Assembly (NCBI RefSeq): GCF_003349955.1
Contig: NZ_QLKQ01000013.1
Coordinates: 1 to 64,000, forward strand
Length of the DNA stretch: 64,000 nt
Source of the DNA: Azospirillum brasilense
Lineage (GTDB): Bacteria > Pseudomonadota > Alphaproteobacteria > Azospirillales > Azospirillaceae
Direction: 5' to 3'
Of the stretch, positions 54,321 through 62,768 are shown in pieces (within the stretch, counting starts at the first letter, position 1; each line of letters opens with the position of its first letter). The notes under the pieces are model-generated. The model was not told the origin of the DNA. It saw only the letters and a list, made by a program, of their open reading frames with translations, and did no database searches. Made by a program: the position numbers and the translations under genes.

Positions 54321-54947
54321 ATGCCAACGATCCGCCACGCCGCCCAACGTGCCAGCCAATTCACCGCCCGATACGCCGCCCGATGCGCCGCCGGGATTTT
54401 GTCCACCGTCCTGATGCTGTCCGCACCCGGTGCGGCGGTGGCGGCCGATGCGCTCGACTGGGCGTCGCTGCCCCTGCCGGCCATCGACGGCGGCACGCTC
54501 GCCCCCGATGCCTTCCGGGGCAAGGCGGTGCTGCTGGTCAACACGGCGTCGCAATGCGGCTACACCGGCCAGTATGAGGGGCTGCAAAAGCTCTGGGCCG
54601 GGCGGCGCGACCGCGGGCTGGTCGTGCTCGGTGTGCCGAGCAACGATTTCGGAGGGCAGGAGCCCGGCAGCAACGCCCAGGTCGCGTCCTTCTGCGAACT
54701 CAACTACGGCGTCGATTTTCCCCTGATGGAGAAGCAGACCGTCACCGGACCGCAGGCCCATCCGCTCTACCGCTGGGCGGCGGCGGTTACCGGGCCGCAG
54801 GGCGTGCCGCGCTGGAACTTCCACAAGATCCTGATCGGCCGCGACGGGCGGTTGGTGGAGTGGTTCGGCAGCTCGGTCACGCCGGAGTCCGCCACCCTGA
54901 CGGCGGCCGTGGACAAGGCGCTGGCCCAGCCCTCTGCGAAGCCATAA
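54321..54947 (+). CDS. Periplasmic glutathione-peroxidase-like protein (BtuE type)
   Basis: 208 residues. A long N-terminal region (about 1-45) with a hydrophobic stretch (ILSTVLMLSAPGAAVAA) suggests export. The GPx core has the catalytic Cys in VNTASQCGYTGQY (about 79), the FGGQEPGS (about 112) motif and the WNFHKILIGRDG (about 173) motif with catalytic Trp and Asn. Cys rather than selenocysteine is encoded. It reduces peroxides, probably with thioredoxin or glutathione as donor. ATG at 54321 is preceded by GGGAGACC. Confidence 0.9.
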   Translation: MPTIRHAAQRASQFTARYAARCAAGILSTVLMLSAPGAAVAADALDWASLPLPAIDGGTLAPDAFRGKAVLLVNTASQCGYTGQYEGLQKLWAGRRDRGLVVLGVPSNDFGGQEPGSNAQVASFCELNYGVDFPLMEKQTVTGPQAHPLYRWAAAVTGPQGVPRWNFHKILIGRDGRLVEWFGSSVTPESATLTAAVDKALAQPSAKP

Positions 54948-54951
54948 GCGC

Positions 54952-55062
54952 ATGGACGCGCTGTCCTTCGAGGACCGCCGGACCTCGGTCGTCCGGCTGC
55001 TGTCCTACGGTGGCCTGATCCCCTTCGTCGGCGGCGCCGCGCTCATCCCGCTCGCTGCGTGA
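54952..55062 (+). pseudogene. Remnant of a DUF3429-like membrane protein gene, 36 aa
   Basis: ATG at 54952 starts 4 bases after the GPx stop and runs only 36 codons. The sequence EDRRTSVVRLLSYGGLIPFVGGAAL matches the first helix start of DUF3429 membrane proteins (which contain YxGLIPFV). It stops in the 3' end of the oppositely oriented dusA gene, 20 bases overlapping. Full members are about 150 residues. Either this is a truncated relic or a short leader; no other frame restores the rest. Confidence 0.5.
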
Positions 55063-56032
55063 CCGGTTCCCGGTGGGGCACCAGGGCCGCCGCTCTCAGC
55101 AGAACCTCCGGCCCGGCGCCGGGAAGATGGGCGTTCTCGCTGATGTGGCGGCGCCACGCGCGGGCGCCGGGCAGCCCCTGGAACAGCCCCAGCATGTGCC
55201 GGGTGATCGCCGACAGCGGCGTCCCCTGGCGCATCCGCTCCTCGGCGTAGGCCGCCATGGCCTCGACCACCGCGTAGCGGTCGGGACCGGGCTCCCCGCC
55301 GAACAGGCGACGGTCGGCATCGGCCAGGATGTGGGGCGTCTCGTAGGCGGCGCGCCCGATCATCACGCTGTCCAGCGTGGCGAGATGCCCTTCCGCCTCG
55401 TCCAGGGTGCGGATGCCGCCGTTGATGGCGATGGTGAGCTGCGGGTTCTCCTGCTTCAGCCGGTGCACGAGGTCGTAGCGCAGCGGCGGGATGTCCCGGT
55501 TTTCCTTGGGGCTGAGGCCCTTCAGCCACGCCTTGCGGGCGTGCACGATGAAGTGGGTGCAGCCGGCCGCGGACACGGTGCGGACGAACTGGTCCAGCGT
55601 CGGCCATTCCTCCATCTCGTCGATGGCGATGCGTGACTTCACGGTGACGGGGATCGACACCGCCTCGCGCATGGCGCCGACCAGCCGGGCGACCAGATCG
55701 GGCTCGGCCATCAGGCAGGCGCCGAAGCGGCCCGACTGCACGCGGTCGCTCGGGCAGCCGACGTTCAGGTTGACCTCGTCATAGCCCCACTCCTCGGCGA
55801 TGCGGGCGCAGGCGGCCAGCTCCGCCGGGTCCGACCCGCCGAGCTGGAGCGCCACCGGATGCTCCGCCGCGTCGTAGCCGAGCAGCCGCTCGCGGTCGCC
55901 GTGCAGCACGGCGCCGGTGGTCACCATCTCGGTGTAGAGCAGCGTGTTCTTCGAGAGCAGGCGATGGAAGGTCCGGCAATGGCGGTCCGTTAGCTCCATC
56001 ATCGGGGCGACGCTGAGGGCAATGGCGGGCAT
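55043..56032 (-). CDS. dusA: tRNA-dihydrouridine(20/20a) synthase DusA
   Basis: 329 residues from ATG 56032. FMN-binding TIM-barrel start PAIALSVAPMMELTDRHCRTFHRLL. The Dus signature NLNVGCPSDRVQSGRFGACLM (about 90-110, catalytic Cys about 95 and 109 region) and INGGIRTLDEA (about 205) follow. The extra C-terminal helical domain (about 240-329) is typical. It reduces uridines in the tRNA D-loop with NADPH. The gene is complete and converges with the truncated DUF3429-like fragment. Confidence 0.95.
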   Translation of the reverse strand: MPAIALSVAPMMELTDRHCRTFHRLLSKNTLLYTEMVTTGAVLHGDRERLLGYDAAEHPVALQLGGSDPAELAACARIAEEWGYDEVNLNVGCPSDRVQSGRFGACLMAEPDLVARLVGAMREAVSIPVTVKSRIAIDEMEEWPTLDQFVRTVSAAGCTHFIVHARKAWLKGLSPKENRDIPPLRYDLVHRLKQENPQLTIAINGGIRTLDEAEGHLATLDSVMIGRAAYETPHILADADRRLFGGEPGPDRYAVVEAMAAYAEERMRQGTPLSAITRHMLGLFQGLPGARAWRRHISENAHLPGAGPEVLLRAAALVPHREPVTQRAG

Positions 56033-56133
56033 GGGCAGGAACTGTCTGTGAATCGGGAACGGCGGCGCACCAATTGGACCAAGCCGGCCCGGATGGCAAG
56101 GGGGGAGGAGGTTTTGTCGCCTTGGATTACCAG

Positions 56134-56158
56134 CCCTCTCCCCGGAGGGAAGAGGGGA
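56134..56158. repeat. REP-like short hairpin
   Basis: CCCTCTCCCC-GGAGGGA-AGAGGGG, related to the CCCTCTCCC hairpins at 23956, 33209 and 60416. It lies 6 bases after the RpiR stop codon. Confidence 0.5.
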
Positions 56159-56163
56159 TAAAA

Positions 56164-57048
56164 TCACGCCCGCTGGCGCCCGCGGGCGGGCTTGCCGTGG
56201 GAGGAGCGGGTGCCGGACAGCACGGCCTTCACCTTCGCCAGATGGTGGCGCGCCTCGGCGCCGAGCTTCAGCGCGACGCCGGTGGACAGCACGTCGATGA
56301 TCGCCAGATGGACGAGGCGGGAGGCCATCGGCGTGTAGATCTCCGCGTCCTCGACCGGGGTGTGGCCGATGGCGACCGACGACACCGCGGCCAGCGGCGA
56401 GCCCGGCGCGGTGATCGCGATGACCGGGATGCCCAGGTCGCGGGCCATCTGCGCCAGATCCGTCACCATGATCGTGCGCCCGGTGTTGGAGATCGCCAGC
56501 AGGACGCCGCGCGCCCCCAGGTTGACCGCCAGCATGCGGACCATCATCGGGTCGGCGCTGGCCTGCGCCGCCATGCCGAAGCGCATGAACTTGTGCGCCG
56601 CGTCCTCCGCCACCACCGCCGAGGCGCCGGTGCCGATGCACAGGATGCTGGAGGCATCGGCCAGCAGTTCCACGGCGCGGGAAACCGCGGCCATGTCCAG
56701 CGCGCCGGCCGCGTCGTTCAGGGCGGCGGCGGCGGATGAAAAGATTTTTCGCGCGACGGTCGGAGTCTCGTCGTCGGGCGCCACGTCCTGGCTGACGAAG
56801 GGGGTGCCGCGGGCCTGCCCCTCGGCCAGCCGCAGCTTGAAATCGGGGAAACCGGCGCAGCCGATGCTGCGGCAGAAGCGGACGACGGTCGCCTCGCTGA
56901 CCCCGGCGGCCTGGGCCAGCACGGTGATGCTCTGCCCGAGCACCTTCTGCGGCTCGACCAGCACCATCTCGGCGACCTGGGCCTCGGAACGCTTCAGCTC
57001 CGGCAGACGGCCGCGGATGTGATCGAGGATGTTCACCGGCTGGAGCAT
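56164..57048 (-). CDS. RpiR/HexR-family transcriptional regulator
   Basis: 294 residues from ATG 57048; a longer frame to 57246 would swallow the palindromes of its own promoter, so it is not preferred. N-terminal HTH_6 domain (VNILDHIRGRLPELKRSEAQVAEMVLVEPQKVLGQSITVLAQAAGVSEATVVRFCRSIG, about 5-63). The SIS sugar-phosphate-binding domain (about 125-260) follows, with ILCIGTGASAVVAED and LLAISNTGRTIMVTDLAQMARD. Such proteins sense phosphosugars. It is divergent from a TRAP operon whose intergenic region carries two palindromes, so it likely controls that transporter. Confidence 0.9.
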   Translation of the reverse strand: MLQPVNILDHIRGRLPELKRSEAQVAEMVLVEPQKVLGQSITVLAQAAGVSEATVVRFCRSIGCAGFPDFKLRLAEGQARGTPFVSQDVAPDDETPTVARKIFSSAAAALNDAAGALDMAAVSRAVELLADASSILCIGTGASAVVAEDAAHKFMRFGMAAQASADPMMVRMLAVNLGARGVLLAISNTGRTIMVTDLAQMARDLGIPVIAITAPGSPLAAVSSVAIGHTPVEDAEIYTPMASRLVHLAIIDVLSTGVALKLGAEARHHLAKVKAVLSGTRSSHGKPARGRQRA

Positions 57049-57228
57049 CGAAACGGACCGTCCATCCCTGAAAGCGTTCTTGGGTCCCGGCCTTCTCGGC
57101 TCCGGGCGTCGTTGGGCGGCGGGACCGTACCACCGCCGCCGCGAGCGGCATAGCGTGCCCTGCCCGCGTGGCCGGGTCGTCGCGTCGCCTTCCATGGGTC
57201 CCAAGCTATGCGGCGTGGCGTGGCTTGT

Positions 57229-57241
57229 GAAGATAATTTTC
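57229..57241. promoter_or_regulatory. RpiR-type operator, site 1
   Basis: GAAGATAATTTTC, an imperfect 13-bp palindrome. With site 2 at 57281-57293 it fits the consensus GAAGA-W-AAT-Y-TTC. Confidence 0.6.
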
Positions 57242-57280
57242 GTCACTATGTCGATCGTTGGGCGATTCCGGCGCCGATAT

Positions 57281-57293
57281 GAAGAAAATCTTC
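57281..57293. promoter_or_regulatory. RpiR-type operator, site 2
   Basis: GAAGAAAATCTTC, a palindrome with arms GAAGA and TCTTC. Its centre is 52 bases from site 1, about five helical turns, as expected for two dimers on one DNA face. Confidence 0.6.
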
Positions 57294-57505
57294 TTCACTC
57301 GGTTGCGGGACTCCTCTATTTTCCGAAACAGAAAATTCAAGGTCCCGGCAAGAGACCCCGGCAAGAGACCAAGTGGGAGGAACCCCGACCCGCCGCCCGG
57401 CCCCGCTGCCGGTGCGTCGCGCCGCGCGTGCTGTCCCGCGCCGTCCCCTGCCGCCGCCCCTTCCGATCAGGTGAGCCCCGCCGCGAGGCGGGCCGAGGAG
57501 TGTGC

Positions 57506-58045
57506 ATGAAGCGCGTGGTGGAAGCGCTGGAGATGGTCACCGAATGGATCATGGCGCTGATGCTCGCCGTGATGGTGGCGCTGGTCTTCGGCAACGTGGT
57601 CTTGCGGTACGGCTTCAACAGCGGCATCGTCGCCGCCGAGGAGCTTGCCCGCCTGATGTTCGTCTGGCTGGTCTTTTTGGGCGCGACGCTGGCGCTGCGC
57701 CGCCATCAGCATCTGGGGCTGGACATCCTCCAGGCCCGCCTGCCGGCCCGTGTCCGCCGGGCCTGCGCCGTCATCAGCCATCTGCTGATGGTCTACGCGC
57801 TGTGGCTGTTCATCCAGGGGAGCTGGTTCCAGCTTCTGATCGGGATGGAGACGCGCTCCACCGTGCTCAGCTTCCCAATGGCCTTCTACGCCGCCGCGGG
57901 CTTCTTCCCGGCGATCGCCATGGCGCTGACGATTCTTGCCAACCTCTGGAAAATCCTGTCGGGCGACGCGACGGCGCACATCCCCGGCAACGGCGACCCC
58001 CACGGCGTCACCGCCCCGCAGGGCGGCGCCATCGCCGAGCATTGA
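57506..58045 (+). CDS. TRAP transporter small permease, DctQ family (second system)
   Basis: 179 residues from ATG 57506 with GAGGAG five bases upstream. Four helices; the DctQ signature is EELARLMFVWLVFLGATLALRRHQHLGLDI (about 45-75). It is the first gene of the divergent operon next to the RpiR gene. Its partner DctM begins 34 bases after the stop. Confidence 0.93.
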   Translation: MKRVVEALEMVTEWIMALMLAVMVALVFGNVVLRYGFNSGIVAAEELARLMFVWLVFLGATLALRRHQHLGLDILQARLPARVRRACAVISHLLMVYALWLFIQGSWFQLLIGMETRSTVLSFPMAFYAAAGFFPAIAMALTILANLWKILSGDATAHIPGNGDPHGVTAPQGGAIAEH

Positions 58046-58079
58046 TTCCGTCCGGCCTTCTGAAAGCGGAGCCCGTTCC

Positions 58080-59360
58080 ATGGCCCTTGCGGTCTTCCTC
58101 TCCTCGCTGTTCGGCCTGATGCTGCTCGGCATGCCCATCGCCTTCGCCCTGATGCTGACGGGCGTGGCGCTGATGGTGCATCTCGACTTCTTCGACGCCC
58201 AGCTCGTCGCCCAGAACATGCTGAGCGGCGCCGACAACTACCCGCTGATGGCGGTGCCCTTCTTCATCCTGGCCGGCGAGCTGATGAACGCCGGCGGCAT
58301 CTCGCAGCGGATCATCAACCTCGCGGTCAGCCTCGTCGGGCACATCCGCGGCGGGCTGGGCTACGTGACCATCGGCGCGTCGGTGATGCTGGCCAGCCTG
58401 TCCGGCTCGGCCATCGCCGACACGGCGGCGCTCGCCACGCTGCTGATCCCGATGATGCGCGACAACGGCTACCCGGTGCCGCGCTCCGCCGGCCTGATCG
58501 CGTCGGGCGGCATCATCGCCCCGATCATCCCGCCCAGCATGCCCTTCATCATCTTCGGCGTGACCACCAACACCTCGATCAGCGGCCTGTTCATGGCCGG
58601 CATCGTGCCCGGCCTGCTGATGGGCGCCGGTCTGGTCATCACCTGGATGTTCGTGGTGCGCGGCATGACTGTGAAGCTGCAGCCCAAGGCGAGCTGGGGC
58701 GAGCGCCGCACCGCGCTGGTCGAGGGCGTCTGGGCGCTGGCCCTGCCGGTCATCATCATCGGCGGCCTGCGCGGCGGCATCTTCACCCCGACCGAGGCCG
58801 CGGTGGTCGCCGCCGTCTACTCGCTGGTCGTGGCGCTGTTCGTCTACAGGCAGGTGACGCTGAAGGATCTGGTGCCGCTGCTGGTCCAGGCCGCGCGCAC
58901 CACCAGCACGGTGATGTTCCTGTGCGCGGCGGCGCTGGTGTCGTCCTACATGGTGACCCTGGCCGACCTGCCGCAGCAGATGAACGAGATGCTGGCCCCG
59001 CTGCTGCACGAGCCGAAGCTGCTGATGGTCGCCATCACGCTGCTGCTGCTCGCCGTCGGCACGGTGATGGACCTGACGCCGACGATCCTGGTGCTCGGCC
59101 CCGTGCTGACCCCGCTGGCCGCGGCGGCGGGCATCGACCCGACCTATTTCGGCGTGATGTTCGTCCTGACCGGCACGCTGGGCCTGATCCATCCGCCGGT
59201 CTGCACGGTGTTGAACGTGGTGTGCGGCGTCGCCCGCATCTCGCTGGAAAGCGCCACGCGCGGCATCTGGCCGTTCCTGCTGACCTACCTGCTTCTGCTG
59301 AGCCTGCTGATCGCCGTCCCGGAGATCGTCACGGCCCCGCTGACCTTTTTCCGCCATTAA
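58080..59360 (+). CDS. TRAP transporter large permease, DctM family (second system)
   Basis: 426 residues from ATG 58080 (GGAG nine bases upstream). Twelve helices. Signatures: MLASLSGSAIADTAALATLLIPMM (about 107-131) and ASGGIIAPIIPPSMPFIIFGVTTNTSISGLFMAGIVPG (about 147-184). It follows dctQ and precedes the binding-protein gene by 30 bases. Confidence 0.94.
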   Translation: MALAVFLSSLFGLMLLGMPIAFALMLTGVALMVHLDFFDAQLVAQNMLSGADNYPLMAVPFFILAGELMNAGGISQRIINLAVSLVGHIRGGLGYVTIGASVMLASLSGSAIADTAALATLLIPMMRDNGYPVPRSAGLIASGGIIAPIIPPSMPFIIFGVTTNTSISGLFMAGIVPGLLMGAGLVITWMFVVRGMTVKLQPKASWGERRTALVEGVWALALPVIIIGGLRGGIFTPTEAAVVAAVYSLVVALFVYRQVTLKDLVPLLVQAARTTSTVMFLCAAALVSSYMVTLADLPQQMNEMLAPLLHEPKLLMVAITLLLLAVGTVMDLTPTILVLGPVLTPLAAAAGIDPTYFGVMFVLTGTLGLIHPPVCTVLNVVCGVARISLESATRGIWPFLLTYLLLLSLLIAVPEIVTAPLTFFRH

Positions 59361-59390
59361 TCACAACACGCTACAGGGAAGAACCGATCC

Positions 59391-60404
59391 ATGAAGCTGC
59401 TCCGTTCCGTCCTTCTGGCGACCGGCCTCGCCGCCGCCATCCTCGCTCCCGTCGCCGCCTCCGCCCAGGACATCAAGCCGCGGCTGATCCGCTTCGGCTA
59501 CGGCCTGTCGGAGAGCAGCAACCAGGGCCGCGCCGTGAAGTTCTTCGTCGAGGAGATGTCCAAACGCTCCGGCGGCAAGCTGAAGGTCAAGGGCTTCGCC
59601 GACGCCAGCCTGGGCAGCGACATCCAGATGCAGAACGCACTGATCGGCGGCGCGCAGGAGATGATGGTCGGCTCGACCGCCACGCTGGTCGGCATCGTCA
59701 AGGACTTCGCCGTCTTCGACCTGCCGTTCCTGTTCAACAACGAGCAGGAGGCCGACGCCGTGTTCGACGGCCCGTTCGGCCAGAAGCTGGCGGCCAAGCT
59801 GAACGACAAGGGCCTCGTCGGCCTCGTCTACTGGGAGAACGGCTTCCGCAACCTGACCAACAGCAAGCGCCCGGTCGAGAAGGTCGAGGACCTGAAGGGC
59901 ATCAAGCTGCGCGTCATGCAGAACCCGGTCTACATCGACATGTTCAACGGCTTCGGCGCCAACGCCGTGCCGCTGTCCTTCTCCGAACTGTTCACCGCCA
60001 TGGAGACGGGCACCGTGGACGGCCAGGAGAACCCGGTCACCACCATCCAGTCCTCGAAGTTCTACGAGGTCCAGAAGTACCTGACCATTTCCAAGCACGT
60101 CTACAGCCCGTGGATCGTCCTGGCCTCCAAGCGCTGGTACGACGGCCTGTCCAACGACGAGCGCAAGATCATCAACGAGGCCGCCGTCGCCTCGCGCGAC
60201 TTCGAGCGCAAGGACAGCCGCGAGGCGTCGAAGCAGAGCATCGCCTACCTGAAGGACAAGGGCATGCAGATCAACGAGCTGAGCGACGCCGAGCTGGGCC
60301 GCATGCGTGAGATGGTCAAGCCGGCCATGGACAAGTTCGCCGCCGACGGCGGCGCCGACCTGCTGAACGAGCTGCAGGGCGAGATCAACAAGGTCCGCAA
60401 GTAA
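59391..60404 (+). CDS. TRAP transporter substrate-binding protein, DctP family (second system)
   Basis: 337 residues. Signal peptide 1-26. The start of the mature part PRLIRFGYGLSESSNQGRAVKFFVEEMSKRSGGKLKV differs from the dicarboxylate-type DctP at 42020. The binding segment NSKRPVEKVEDLKGIKLRVMQNPVYIDMFNGFGANAVPLSFSELFTAMETGTVDGQENP (about 155-215) carries the conserved Arg. It belongs to the broad DctP sugar-acid/solute family; the RpiR regulator suggests a sugar-type ligand, which is inference. A terminator follows. Confidence 0.94.
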   Translation: MKLLRSVLLATGLAAAILAPVAASAQDIKPRLIRFGYGLSESSNQGRAVKFFVEEMSKRSGGKLKVKGFADASLGSDIQMQNALIGGAQEMMVGSTATLVGIVKDFAVFDLPFLFNNEQEADAVFDGPFGQKLAAKLNDKGLVGLVYWENGFRNLTNSKRPVEKVEDLKGIKLRVMQNPVYIDMFNGFGANAVPLSFSELFTAMETGTVDGQENPVTTIQSSKFYEVQKYLTISKHVYSPWIVLASKRWYDGLSNDERKIINEAAVASRDFERKDSREASKQSIAYLKDKGMQINELSDAELGRMREMVKPAMDKFAADGGADLLNELQGEINKVRK

Positions 60405-60415
60405 GCCACCAAATT

Positions 60416-60450
60416 CCCTCTCCCGCCTTGGGGCGGGAGAGGGTCTTTTT
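60416..60450 (+). terminator. Intrinsic terminator after the second TRAP operon
   Basis: A 12-bp stem CCCTCTCCCGCC/GGCGGGAGAGGG with a 4-base loop, then TCTTTTT. It begins 12 bases after the dctP stop. Confidence 0.9.
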
Positions 60451-60456
60451 CACCGT

Positions 60457-61728
60457 CTACTTCACCCGCTCACCGGTGAACGGGTTCCAGCCCACGGCGG
60501 CCAGGACCGTCCAGGCCGTCACCGCCAGATGGGGGCGGCGGTAGTAGCGGAAATCGTCCGTGGTGCTGTCCGGCCCGATGGCGAGGCCGGTGGTGATGCT
60601 GTCCTCGCGCGTCGCCCAGACATGGCCGCCGCGGCTGACCTCCTTGCCGACCTCGGCCAGAAGCCGCTGCGCGTCGTCGGAGCGCCCCAGCAGGCGGTAG
60701 ACCAGCGCGGCCTGGGCCGTGCCTTCCACCCACATGCCGTCGCGGTCGTCGTTGAAGTCGAAACCGCCGTCGACCCCGTGGGCCTTCTCCGCATAATCCA
60801 GCGCCGCCCGCCACGCCTCCGGCGCGCCGCGCAGCAGCAGCGGCCAGAGCTGGGCGTCCAGGCCGGAGGTGGCCCGGTTGACCGTCACCCCGTCCGGCGC
60901 CGTGCCGGTTGGGAAATGCCCGCCGCCGTCCGCCCACATGCGGTCGAGGAAACCGCGCGCCGCCTTCTCCGGCCCGGCCCAGTCGCCAGCCGTGCCGCTG
61001 CGCTCCAGCCAGCCGAACAGGGCGACGAGGTCGGTGTTGTGCTCCGTCGCCTTCCAGGTCAGGGGCTGCGGCTTGTCGTCGAAGCCCTGGACGCCGCCGT
61101 TGAAGCCGCCCGGCCCGCGCGGATCGGCGGTGTTCGCCACCACCCAGCGGGCCAGCTCCGCCGCACCGTTGCGGAAGCGCTCCTCGCCCGTCGCCTGGCC
61201 CAGCGTCATCAGGGCCAGCCCCGCCCAGGCGACGTTGCCGGTGGCGGAGCCCACCTGATAGGCGTCCTCGAACCAGCGGTTGGCGGTGACGTCCCACCAG
61301 CCGTTGGGCGGGATCGGCTTCTGGGTCTGGGCGCCGGCGCGGTAGGTGTTGCGCAGCCGCCCCTGGCGCCGCGCGCGGTCCAGCGTAGCGGCGGAGAGCA
61401 GCGATTCGCCGATGCGCAGCGCCGGCTCCGTCTTGCCGCAGGCGACCAGGGCGATGACGGCCAGCGCGTTGTCGTAGGTGAAGGCGGCCTCGCGCAGCGG
61501 CAGCTCCGACGTCTGGCCGACGCCGAAGCTGCTGTCGTAGCTGCGCAGGAACACCGGGCCGGAGCCGGGGATCTCCGCCACCCGCGACTCCAGCGTGCCG
61601 CAGGTCTTCCCGGCCAGCGCCGCCGCGCCATCCTCGGCCCGGGCGGAGGTGGACGCGACCCCGGAGGCCGCCAGGGTGCCGACACCGGCGGCGAGCAGCC
61701 ACGCGGCCAGACGGCTCTTTCGCTTCAT
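60457..61728 (-). CDS. Secreted (alpha/alpha)6-barrel-like protein
   Basis: 423 residues from ATG 61728 with GGGAG nine bases upstream. Signal peptide about 1-31. The mature part has alternating helices with conserved Trp/Tyr/Asp-rich segments: AAFTYDNALAVIALVACG (about 85), NGWWDVTANRWFEDAYQVGSATGNVAWAGLALMTLGQ (about 140-176) and DFNDDRDGMWVEGTAQAALVYRLLG (about 325-350). This resembles six-hairpin glycosidase or glucoamylase-type folds, although no specific family could be named. A role in polysaccharide or oligosaccharide processing is a guess. Convergent with the TRAP operon. Confidence 0.75.
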   Translation of the reverse strand: MKRKSRLAAWLLAAGVGTLAASGVASTSARAEDGAAALAGKTCGTLESRVAEIPGSGPVFLRSYDSSFGVGQTSELPLREAAFTYDNALAVIALVACGKTEPALRIGESLLSAATLDRARRQGRLRNTYRAGAQTQKPIPPNGWWDVTANRWFEDAYQVGSATGNVAWAGLALMTLGQATGEERFRNGAAELARWVVANTADPRGPGGFNGGVQGFDDKPQPLTWKATEHNTDLVALFGWLERSGTAGDWAGPEKAARGFLDRMWADGGGHFPTGTAPDGVTVNRATSGLDAQLWPLLLRGAPEAWRAALDYAEKAHGVDGGFDFNDDRDGMWVEGTAQAALVYRLLGRSDDAQRLLAEVGKEVSRGGHVWATREDSITTGLAIGPDSTTDDFRYYRRPHLAVTAWTVLAAVGWNPFTGERVK

Positions 61729-61760
61729 CGAAGATTCTCCCATTCCGGTCCCGGCGCCGC

Positions 61761-62612
61761 TCAGCCTTCGAAGGCGCGGACGGACTGGCGCTGCTCGCCC
61801 AGCCCCTCGACGCCCAGGCGCATGGTCTGGCCGGGCTGGAGCCAGGGATGGTTCGGCCCGCGGCCCAGCGCCACGCCCTGCGGCGTGCCGGTGGCGATGA
61901 CGTCGCCCGGCAGCAGGGTCATGAAGCGGCTGATGTAGGACACGATCTCGGCGACGCCGAAGATCATGTCGGCGGTCGTGCTGTCCTGCATCGGCTGGCC
62001 GTCGACCTCCAGCCACAGGCGCAGCGCCTGCGGGTCGGGCACCTCGTCGCGGGTGACCATCCAGGGGCCGATCGGGCAGAAGCTGTCGGCGCTCTTGCCC
62101 TTGACCCACTGGCCGGTGCTTTCGGTCTGGAAGGCGCGCTCCGACACGTCGTTGAGGACGCAATAGCCGGCGATGTGGTCGAAGGCGTCGGCCTGTTCGA
62201 CGTAGCGGGCGGTGCGGCCGATGACGATGCCGAGTTCGACCTCCCAGTCGAGCTTGGTGGCGCCCCGCGGCATCTGGACGGGGTCGTTCGGACCGCAGAT
62301 GGAGGTGGTCGCCTTCATGAACAGCACCGGCTCCGCCGGTTCGGGCAGGCCGGATTCGGCGGCGTGGGCGCGGTAGTTCAGCCCGACGCAGACCACCTTG
62401 GACACGCCGGTGACGCACGGGCCGAGCCGGGTCCCGTCCGGCACCTGGGCCAGCCGGTCGGTGTCGAGCGTGCGCAGATGGGCCAGCCCATCCTCCGTCA
62501 GGGTGGACGGACCGATGTCCGACACTACGCCCGACAGGTCGCGGATCACGCCGTTGCGGTCCAGAAGGCCCGGACGCTCATGGCCCGGCGGGCCGAATCG
62601 CAGAAGTTTCAT
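61761..62612 (-). CDS. Fumarylacetoacetate hydrolase (FAH)-family protein
   Basis: 283 residues. The FAH domain includes VVCVGLNYRAHAAESG (about 73-90), KATTSICGPNDPVQMP and the metal-binding LDWEVELGIVIG (about 120-131). GYCVLNDVSERAFQ (about 148-161) and DVIATGTPQGVALGRGP (about 240-257) follow. Related members cleave 2,4-diketo-3-deoxy sugar acids (for example in L-rhamnose or L-fucose catabolism) or ureidoglycolate. The position next to a TRAP system and an RpiR regulator favours a sugar-acid reaction. It precedes the secreted protein gene by 32 bases in the same direction. Confidence 0.88.
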   Translation of the reverse strand: MKLLRFGPPGHERPGLLDRNGVIRDLSGVVSDIGPSTLTEDGLAHLRTLDTDRLAQVPDGTRLGPCVTGVSKVVCVGLNYRAHAAESGLPEPAEPVLFMKATTSICGPNDPVQMPRGATKLDWEVELGIVIGRTARYVEQADAFDHIAGYCVLNDVSERAFQTESTGQWVKGKSADSFCPIGPWMVTRDEVPDPQALRLWLEVDGQPMQDSTTADMIFGVAEIVSYISRFMTLLPGDVIATGTPQGVALGRGPNHPWLQPGQTMRLGVEGLGEQRQSVRAFEG

Positions 62613-62768
62613 CAGGCTAAACCCTTCCCGTTCCCGAAGGTTGAGCCGCGCCTCTCCTCCGGTGAGTGCTGTCCGGTCCCGGCCGAAGCCGGAAAGGGGC
62701 TGTTCCGTCGCGGTCCGGTCTGGTGTACCCTTTTTTCAGCCCATGGGGAAACCAGACGGGAGGCGGAT

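Larger units (their letters stand above)
57049..57505. other. Divergent promoter region RpiR / TRAP
   Basis: 457 bases. Contains two RpiR-type palindromes at 57229-57241 and 57281-57293. A further weaker inverted repeat ATTTTC...GAAAAT lies at 57316-57335. The rest is GC-rich without a clear gene. The TRAP SD GAGGAG lies just before 57506. Confidence 0.65.

Noticed and set aside
56164..57246. Longer RpiR reading frame starting at 57246
   Set aside because: The extra 66 residues have no family similarity and would cover the palindromic operator site 1. The start at 57048 fits the family's usual N-terminus.
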